20,521 bases of DNA, from the NCBI GenBank assembly GCA_023091735.1, contig JALKBU010000934.1, forward strand, positions 1-20,521, in the 5' to 3' direction. The notes beneath the pieces were generated by a model. That model had not been told where the DNA came from. It saw only the letters and a program-made list of their open reading frames with translations, and did not search any database. Shown in pieces: positions 17,501 through 20,521 of this stretch. The stretch comes from Trichomonas tenax. Lineage: Eukaryota > Parabasalia > Trichomonadida > Trichomonadidae. Position numbers and translations under genes: made by a program. Each line of letters opens with the position of its first letter. The first letter of the stretch is position 1.

Positions 17501-18494
17501 GTAATGAAGATATTTCATTTTGCAAGTCTTTTACCTTTTGTTCGGCTTCAAATCTTTGTTCTTCAATCACTTGTATTGTTAATTCTTTTGCACGAATTGA
17601 TTCATTCGATTGTATTTGATGAAGATCGAATTTCTCCTTTAATTCTTTAAGCTGTGCCTGCAATGTGGTTTTCTCTTGTGTTAGAGTTGAATTTGTTTCA
17701 TCAAATATCTTTGCAAGTCTTTCTTTGTCCTCATTGATAACTTGCAAAGTTGCGGAATGTTCATTTTCTTTCTTCTTGATTTCTTCCTGTAAGCGGCCAT
17801 TTTCCACTAATAATTTGTTTATTTTCTCTTCTGATTCCATCTTTTCTTGAGTAAACGCAGCAATGAGGCTTTCAGTATTGTTATCTTGTAATTTTTGTTT
17901 AAGTTCTTGAATTTGTTTCTCTAAATCAGATTTTTCTTCTTGGAAAGCCAGAATAAGTGTATCTATCTCTGTTTTGTTGCTATTTGATTGTAATTGTGCA
18001 ATTTTTGATTCTAAATCTTTCTTTTCGAGACCAAATGCTTCAATAAGTGTAGTCTGATCGTTATTTTGTTGTTCTATCTGCTTCTGAAGCTCGATTATCT
18101 TATCTTGAGCGTCATTTGGCGTCAAATTAATAATTTCTGTCAAATCTTTGACTTTTTGCTGGTAACTTGATATTTCAAGCTTTAGCGAAGAAATTTCATT
18201 GGTCATTTTCGCTATTTTGTCGTTATTTCCAAGATTATTTATCTTATTTTCATATTCTGCTTTTTCTTTCATCATTGTTTCGATAAATGCGTTCAAAGAC
18301 GATTCCTTTTGCTGTGATGCTGCCAATTCCATTTTGTAGGCATGAATTTGACTTTCATAAGCTGAAGTAGAAAGATTGGCAATAGTTAGCTGCTCGTTTA
18401 ACTCATCAACTTGCTTCAAAAGTCGAATTGCAATCTTTTTCACCTCATCTGCAGATCTAATTTTCGAAATTGAATCTACAGTGATTTGATTCAT
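8592..18494 (-). CDS. Giant golgin-like coiled-coil protein with C-terminal GRIP-like domain
   Basis: The protein has 3300 residues, almost wholly heptad-repeat coiled coil rich in Glu, Lys, Gln, Asn, Ser and Leu, with very few Pro or Trp. The last 59 residues differ: from about 3242 comes MDRYLKRTLLQFF, then ETLIPMILELVGCSREQIEAA, matching the GRIP pattern, including the conserved Tyr (3247, codon 8754-8756) that in golgins contacts Arl1 at the trans-Golgi. A Pro/Ser-rich linker precedes it. Golgins with GRIP domains tether vesicles at the trans-Golgi; this function is by family. At about 0.15 nm per residue a fully extended rod would be near 480 nm, far longer than animal golgin-245 (about 2200 residues). 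The ATG is 18494; the frame opens one codon earlier at TTG. Two TCATT sites lie 4 and 10 nt upstream. Similar proteins are often mislabelled viral A-type inclusion proteins. The internal repeats are listed separately. Confidence 0.85.
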   Translation of the reverse strand: MNQITVDSISKIRSADEVKKIAIRLLKQVDELNEQLTIANLSTSAYESQIHAYKMELAASQQKESSLNAFIETMMKEKAEYENKINNLGNNDKIAKMTNEISSLKLEISSYQQKVKDLTEIINLTPNDAQDKIIELQKQIEQQNNDQTTLIEAFGLEKKDLESKIAQLQSNSNKTEIDTLILAFQEEKSDLEKQIQELKQKLQDNNTESLIAAFTQEKMESEEKINKLLVENGRLQEEIKKKENEHSATLQVINEDKERLAKIFDETNSTLTQEKTTLQAQLKELKEKFDLHQIQSNESIRAKELTIQVIEEQRFEAEQKVKDLQNEISSLQNKIATMETNQTTVEAELQSQISAQQTINSIQNQNKDYQNQINELNTLKADLLTNINSLTSENQEQKNKMQEIQNSMTEKDEKLTTLAEMISEYESKSQKFESENTSLNTKITEIEAGQQKQFDLISMLSTENDELKKQISDLQQNQSNGSSEDLIKQIESLLAEKEQTELIITQLGENNSEIQEKLTALQTENIDLTAKLNDQKELAETFIIKIDEISSEKINLEKQMNDLENEKKSLNEIIESLNKEIEAAKLTSNQAEKDREVINELMGKINEKDAQIAELEKKSKETQEAIDSLNQKIKELQNKFEQAQQEIVNLNARIEDKNKQINELTEIIANNDSKISELETQSTKKDDELIHLRSEIETLQHSLSESKQQLETLETTYSQSQEEHNKVIDEFKSTTETDKLHISTLENELSSKDKYIENLNSRITELENTISERTANLETVSKRLEDITNENNELNNEVKSQKSSLETLEANSSATSTQLQEELSTLQSKLSEYETLHSTLQTSVETKYFTIQTLSSEIESLHQSQQDLETQLSSSQEESKQKDEQIKTLTDEINDIRNSNNELTARLEKSESDHSTAISNLESQLSSSQEESKQKDEQINKLKELLKQAEDDNNNKTSNIESSQDELKQKSEKIEQLSTEFNKLQEESNSKIDDLESQLSQKSSEVAKLQNVISTKDDQISEISKQKEELTNELNDKTNQLDSVQKNSEENAKNLNAQLQDLQKKLEDYEQKLASQKNDITALQEKLDESNKETQDKESRINQNSEESRKIQEENQQKISSMELDISNKDKAIEEFKFASQQKEETIGQLAKELEESKNKNAQLEENILGLKTNIEDLEKLNETSQQQITENEQKISSMESDLSNKDKLIEDKNAEIQNIHSQKNQIEEELARLKETSQQQIFEISSKLENSSKQNTDKDNEIAKLHQTLESKDREIEQIKETSASTSDEKSKLIEELHKTAESNRVQISTLEHNLETRTQENNTLISRVSKLETQLQASQSELNSLHKYHESLSSELETLKSQRSSLEVTSNNLQNEIQSLHQSYDSLKSQHAILEEANNNLQNEIQQLQESLSQKDSELKSSAATVSSLTDEKEVLAANIAELEKHLESANSLLEEQKRLQTPQDEDNRNLIETLAKELQEKEEVIVTKDELISDLKTSIDQITSDMDAKSSSQSEKFQIEIKELSDKILLKDDEIATLNKQIESLQSSIDSSDKTINDPQSTLQTNPNDASSVSLKLIESEKEKNSLTEELNNIKSKLNELTKNSSDKDAQIDQLQKTINGKEELINKMNSENEAEISKFTKEIESLTNENKEMKEKIDSNNQNFTEQVEKLKSLVAEKEKENSEELNQTKAENTNLLSKIHELSDDLGNKTQEIEKISKEIEALEKNSMKMSESASATIDSIKQEFEKKDRQNMTMISMLQEENNEKTQEISALQSKVSSLTQDVNNSKLSIDQRLKESCEMNQRYISEIEKLHRSIQELNKSHEEELKQLEIDAKNQYNTFEDVNKDHQIAINTLNMTIDSKNIEINDLRKQIDAQKSLYEEKIKSLQEELASKDNAISTIANSLQSFENELAKARESNSQLANRINLLETTVTNLQNTHAEKDNIISTKDNEIRVLNNQKAKLQNTLSSRDKEIITLNININSLDQKIQFLNSELRTKSNQIPSNDSGWIRIRDENTRLKRDNTNLQTRLSEYNDETSKLRAQTSEKDERFNQLKAQANKLLNEQKKQIETQQTTINQLVLQNNMFEEERKNAANAVAEREQIILSIKQQLENERNQHRAEVGKLSENTQNVAKYESSLRDLSEENKKLKSQLSAKEEKIQNLKLAASSSEQSLVLLEEENTKLEQIVANSKQMIAKYSSEIENLKKLNQRSASEIKESNTNIQAKVNSLVAENKKPQDEISSLQGEKTQMAVEISNNKEELNAARAKLSQASEIVKKLNEERSKLTAENLKLKEEQSSNSSLEASISALQKQKSELELTCTTLKSQIESAIDSNKKLESEKSQLVNKLSNLQQQNDELTSMNAELQKQRSELTSTAENLQKQNSELSLTNSNLQQQNTDLKSSIASLKKQNSDLASENMNLQAHLNSVFAENQEMEDEKSQLVKQNSEIQSEMQNIKSQLENAQSQINNLQEEKSKLINEHSANATLQNELENVKAKLNSALFENGKLEDKNKSLQTEIENNHSQINNLISESNKLKNKVETTKSQLNEAMEDNNKLQNEKSKLINEHSANVALQNELENAQAKLNSALFENGKLEESISKLKDQNKSLQTENENIKSHINNLASENNKLKNKVETTKSALDEAMEDNNKLQNEKAKLLNESSNAQETSQNEMNELKNLIEKYKQDIQDNLLQTKEMENSMNALKSQLEYSENEKSSLNEKLVKSQENQKVLEAQVEKLKSHLNSLLAAGKKITQENLQFKEEKTQLIAELTKTKEEKNEIQNNLESVKSENTKFQKQISSLQQEKNQMAKEMSSNKDSQVTELRSKLKKAVDAFTKLQQECANAQAENTRLNNELTKNKSDQEAVISDLQSKLDSTLEVNKSLTDENSKYELEILNMKQELVNAQNNNNELLAKLNMIKEQNESLQTEKSQSNSSLQNEMSNLQKQNAELSEKLSTYENAAKASAEQKSNLEKNVNQAKEIIQKLSSEKKELSEKIVQLQSEIEKAKSTKSGHEMLQKKLQEIKTEHNILICASQEQNENNLNRINELETKLQKSQDEIAVLQSKVSELGGDINIDIDEGSDKDAIIAKLRILLQRALKLDKKRLATITELEERLKGATKRDTPSAASGDQTKSVVALKQTIVELRKRLEQNEASDELNQKNETLKKMLQKSNTLYAQLLEENQTLIASLKASKSNAKVSEEAQKPKRVPLAVELSAVSEVESDARDNQSNGPNVMDRYLKRTLLQFFLQDEGKRETLIPMILELVGCSREQIEAAQRHWERTKSRGLFGLL
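10515..11057 (-). repeat. Tandem 87/94-residue duplication inside the golgin
   Basis: Two tandem copies encode residues 2480-2566 and 2567-2660. Both begin EKSKLINEHSAN, pass through KLNSALFENGKLE and end near EDNNKLQN. Copy 2 carries a 7-residue (21-bp, one heptad) insertion reading ESISKLK. The nucleotide sequences remain very alike (period 261 bp at the CTTTCC[AG]TT site, 10691 and 10952), so the duplication looks recent. Confidence 0.85.
11172..11423 (-). repeat. Six 42-bp (14-residue) repeats inside the golgin
   Basis: Six in-register copies encode residues 2358-2441. Each starts with Leu at exactly 42-bp spacing: Leu codons at 11421, 11379, 11337, 11295, 11253 and 11211 (lowest coordinate of each). 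The first copies read LQQQNDELTSMNAE, LQKQRSELTSTAEN and LQKQNSELSLTNSN; the sixth is the most diverged. Fourteen residues is two heptads, so copy number can change without breaking the coiled coil. Confidence 0.88.
14260..14425 (-). repeat. Two 84-bp (28-residue) repeats inside the golgin
   Basis: The segment around residues 1358-1412 contains LKSQ, then NNLQNEIQ, twice, 84 bp (four heptads) apart. The matching TTTTGAAGAT words are at 14281 and 14365. Edges are approximate. Confidence 0.7.
15680..15895 (-). repeat. Repeated SSSQEESKQKDEQI module inside the golgin
   Basis: A near-identical stretch encoding QLSSSQEESKQKDEQI occurs twice with a 159-bp (53-residue) spacing. On the plus strand the copies begin with TTGTTCATCC at 15681 and 15840. 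Fifty-three is not a multiple of seven, unlike the other repeats. Confidence 0.75.
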
Positions 18495-18495
18495 C

Positions 18496-18506
18496 AATGA
18501 AAATGA
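18496..18506 (-). promoter_or_regulatory. Two putative Inr sites, TCATT twice
   Basis: On the minus strand TCATT occurs with A+1 at 18504 (10-nt leader) and 18498 (4-nt leader) before the golgin ATG at 18494. Both fit the trichomonad consensus. The 10-nt distance matches the other minus-strand genes. Confidence 0.55.
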
Positions 18507-18842
18507 AATTAAGAAGGGGAAAAAAATATAAAAATTTCGTTGCTTTGCCTATTTTTACACATATATGCATAAAAACATTTATGCTCAAGTTTGGTTTTAC
18601 AAAATTAAACTGAAGGCATTCGATAATATATAGTTTCTCATTGATGTTATTGATTAGCACTTCATCTATAACATGTTACACTAGAGTTCATTATAATACA
18701 TTGATAAAACAAAATGTTCAATATATTATTATTCAATTTGAAGCATTTATATATGAAAATATTCTTATACTGCACAATTTTAAGCTAGCTTCATGTTTAG
18801 AAGAGAAGTCTTAGTTAAAAATTTTAATTCAGGTGATTATTC
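18507..18842. other. AT-rich spacer upstream of the golgin gene
   Basis: Apart from the golgin's promoter-proximal sequence (a C4-T2-C run at about 18514-18521 on the minus strand), I see only AT-rich sequence without a gene. Confidence 0.55.
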
Positions 18843-19010
18843 ATGCCTTTTAAACAAAAGCACAGTAAAGAAATGAAGAACTTATACAATCATAATATTG
18901 TTCGAGATCTAATTAACTGTATTTCATGTTTATCTGAACAAATTAAATTCACAATATTATACTATCATTTTGATGAATTCTTAATAATACCTTTCAGCAT
19001 GCATCTTTAA
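18843..19010 (+). CDS. 55-residue ORF, uncertain
   Basis: An ATG-to-TAA frame of 55 residues begins MPFKQKHSKEMKNLYNHN and contains two Cys (CISC) and a hydrophobic C-terminal half. It lies just 5' of the decayed gene on the same strand and may be a remnant of the same gene, a small gene or chance. An in-frame TGA lies three codons before the ATG. There is no clear Inr. I do not recognise it. Confidence 0.25.
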   Translation: MPFKQKHSKEMKNLYNHNIVRDLINCISCLSEQIKFTILYYHFDEFLIIPFSMHL

Positions 19011-19020
19011 TTAGGAGGAA

Positions 19021-19711
19021 ATGGAAAGCCTAAAAAGAAGAGAGCAAGGTAATCAAAGAAGCATAAACTTTCTGATGGAAAAAAAAAGAAGAAGAAACAC
19101 TGATGACGATGCAGATGCATACGGCTCAAGCTCAAGAAGCATAAATGAAGACCATGGATCATATTTCAAGAACAAGACAGGCGAATTTGATCTTGAAAGT
19201 TTATATCCATTTGTTTCGATAAGAGACCGAAATCCTACACACGCTATTCTCAGAGGAATCTATTTCATCAGATCATAACGTTGTTGATCATAACTCGCCT
19301 TCATTGTATTTCGACAAAGAAACGATACAAAGAATGTGATTGGATCAGCGGCCTGATATTTATGAAGCATTTATTTTGCTTTAATCAGATAGACATCGAT
19401 GAGGCAATGCAATCTTGGTGATTTAGATGAAAACGCAAAACACTTTGCGATTGAGAAGCCAAAAAGTGTTGCATTTGGAAATCCAGAAACAAATATCGTC
19501 ACAGTTCTTCCTCTCAAAGAAGATACAGAGTGGGATTTTTTCAGGGTTAGACAAGTTTTTGGATCCTATGGTAAATCACACTCTGTATACTACTTCTATT
19601 ATAAAGCACAAATTTAATGAATTTCGAGATGGGTGGTACTTGAAATTCCGCTCCCTCTCTAATTTCAAATCCGACATTTATGGTTTTAATCGGCAAATAT
19701 TTTTTACTTGA
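19021..19711 (+). pseudogene. Decayed gene of unknown family
   Basis: Coding-like peptide runs continue across the stretch but change frame. Frame 1 runs from ATG 19021 to TAA 19278 (85 residues: basic KKRRRNTDDDADAY, then LESLYPFVSIRDR). Frame 2 then gives HNSPSLYFDKETIQRM, a TGA at 19337, and LDQRPDIYEAFILL. A short frame-3 stretch (NQIDIDEAMQS) follows, then frame 1 again from about 19400 to 19616 (DLDENAKHFAIEKPK, EWDFFRVRQVFGSYG), and frame 2 to 19711 (RDGWYLKFRSLSNF). At least three frameshifts and one internal stop would be needed, and no trichomonad splice signal (GTAYGT) explains them. I do not recognise the family. It could instead be several unrelated small ORFs. Confidence 0.5.
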
Positions 19712-19733
19712 CAAAATTAAATTTTTCTTATCG

Positions 19734-19751
19734 TTTTTTTTTTTTTTTTTT
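19734..19751. repeat. 18-nt T tract
   Basis: A run of 18 T residues lies just after the decayed gene. TGACA occurs five times around it (19709, 19751, 19776, 19784, 19807). It may be a slippage-prone homopolymer; a reverse-complement poly(A) tail of a retrocopy is possible but unsupported. Confidence 0.7.
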
Positions 19752-19890
19752 GACAATTTTTCAATATAATAGATCTGACAATCTGACACTTTACACTTTG
19801 GCTCGTTGACACGCAAACCATTTTTGCCTATCACTCCACAATATGAGGCGTTGGGAAAATGACCAACTAACGTACAAAAGTTTACACGGC

Positions 19891-19914
19891 TATCGTTGTA
19901 ATCGTCGCGTCACT
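19891..19914 (+). promoter_or_regulatory. Putative Inr (TCACT) with MYB-site-like TATCGTT
   Basis: TCACT at 19910-19914 (A+1 19912) gives a 29-nt leader to the ATG at 19941. Just upstream, TATCGTT at 19891-19897 resembles the reverse complement of the TAACGATA MYB recognition element known from Trichomonas. The 100 bp before the ATG are noticeably less AT-rich than other spacers here. Confidence 0.45.
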
Positions 19915-19940
19915 TTTCCAGTGGGCTGCCAAAAATTTCA

Positions 19941-20521
19941 ATGAACTATCCAGGAAAGATTGATCCAAAAGAGACTGCGAAGGCCTTACCTCAGATGATC
20001 GCTAACGACACATTGTTCGACGTATTTGAAGATTTCGATGATCTCTTGAATGTTATTAAGAATGCTAAATTGAGTATGGATGATTCCATTTACATTTTGA
20101 AGGACAGCAAAAAACACTATGACACATTTGATAGGCTTGCTATATTTTACCATCTCAATGTTGACTTCGGAGATGATAAACCTCAGTGCGACAATGTTCT
20201 TAAATTTTTGAACGTTGTGAATGAATATCTCAATATTAAGTGTCTTCAACCTGTTGGTGATCTCATTAAATCTTTAATTTCATCTTCAAATTCCTGTCAA
20301 GAGAACAAGAATGAAACTGTAACTGGTGATTCCAGATCAAAAAACACTGAATTAATTACAAAAGATCCTCATACTCAAAAGCAAACTAAAAAAGTGGACT
20401 CAAGTCATAACATTGAATCACTGAAAAAACTCCAAAAATCTGCCGAATATTTTGATAAAATTTGGAACATTTTGACAAAAATGGTAGCAGATAAAGATAC
20501 AGAAGCAATAAAATTTGGGAA
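19941..20521 (+). CDS. Partial gene, N-terminal part of a possible trichomonad multigene-family protein
   Basis: The frame is open from ATG 19941 to the window edge, encoding 193 residues with no stop, so it is cut at the 3' side. Residues about 10-110 look helical and ordered (LPQMIANDTLFDVFEDFDDL near 16-35, then SIYILKDSKKHYDTFDRLAIFYH). Residues about 113-155 are a Ser/Asn/Lys-rich linker, and a new helical segment begins at about 157 (SLKKLQKSAEYFDKIWNILTK). The DTLFDVFEDFDDL motif reminds me of an N-terminal domain found in large families of trichomonad hypothetical and ankyrin-repeat proteins, where the segment after the linker leads into ankyrin repeats. This is from memory and uncertain. 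Codon use is less AT-rich than in the karyopherin or RRM genes. The ATG overlaps the TGA of a short upstream ORF (19843-19944). Confidence 0.7.
   Translation, partial: MNYPGKIDPKETAKALPQMIANDTLFDVFEDFDDLLNVIKNAKLSMDDSIYILKDSKKHYDTFDRLAIFYHLNVDFGDDKPQCDNVLKFLNVVNEYLNIKCLQPVGDLIKSLISSSNSCQENKNETVTGDSRSKNTELITKDPHTQKQTKKVDSSHNIESLKKLQKSAEYFDKIWNILTKMVADKDTEAIKFG

Noticed and set aside
8592..18494. Viral A-type inclusion protein identity for the giant gene
   Set aside because: Such matches come from generic coiled-coil composition; the C-terminal GRIP-like domain points to a golgin.
19011..19023. AGGAGG just before ATG 19021, like a bacterial ribosome binding site
   Set aside because: The spacing to the ATG is only two bases, and the surrounding genes are eukaryotic.
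19865..19880. ACTAAC followed by AAAAG, possible 3' splice site joining the decayed gene to the edge gene
   Set aside because: No GTAYGT donor is found between 19021 and 19865, and the edge gene has its own ATG and Inr.

Overview
The window looks like nuclear DNA of a trichomonad parabasalid (Trichomonas or Tritrichomonas). I base this on four things seen together: AT-rich spacers around intron-less genes; a TCA trinucleotide only about 10-30 nt upstream of most start codons, as expected for the trichomonad initiator (Inr) with very short 5' leaders; a flagellar axoneme gene, which argues against AT-rich amoebae such as Entamoeba; and a giant coiled-coil golgin-like gene of the sort trichomonads carry. 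The species cannot be settled from the sequence alone. All stops of accepted genes are TAA or TAG, and all accepted starts are ATG.

Layout. 1-440: AT-rich upstream region with a strong GC-richer hairpin (11-107) and a 20-bp palindrome. 441-1532 (+): CFAP263/CCDC113-like axonemal coiled coil. 1812-4589 (-): karyopherin-beta (importin/exportin) family protein, convergent with the first gene. 4982-5458 (-): small unrecognised coiled-coil protein. It is divergent from 5588-6253 (+), an RRM protein resembling the RBM26/27 group; the two share a 129-bp spacer with four copies of a GACAAATAA element. 6572-8263 (-): disordered Ser/Thr/Lys-rich protein with a folded-looking C-terminal region and a terminal SUMO-interacting-like motif. 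8592-18494 (-): 3300-residue coiled-coil protein ending in a GRIP-like domain, with several layers of internal duplication. 18495-19940: spacer holding a 55-codon ORF, a decayed gene of unknown family (about 19021-19711) and an 18-nt T tract. 19941-end (+): 5' part of a gene cut by the window edge, possibly one of the large trichomonad multigene families.

The genes do not form a pathway or operon; each seems to have its own Inr. They serve cilia, nuclear transport, RNA binding and Golgi tethering. I see no mobile element with a recognisable transposase, no CRISPR array, no tRNA or rRNA. The best candidates for something new are the hairpin at the left edge, the repeated-element bidirectional promoter, the hierarchical internal repeats of the giant golgin, and the decayed gene next to the edge gene.
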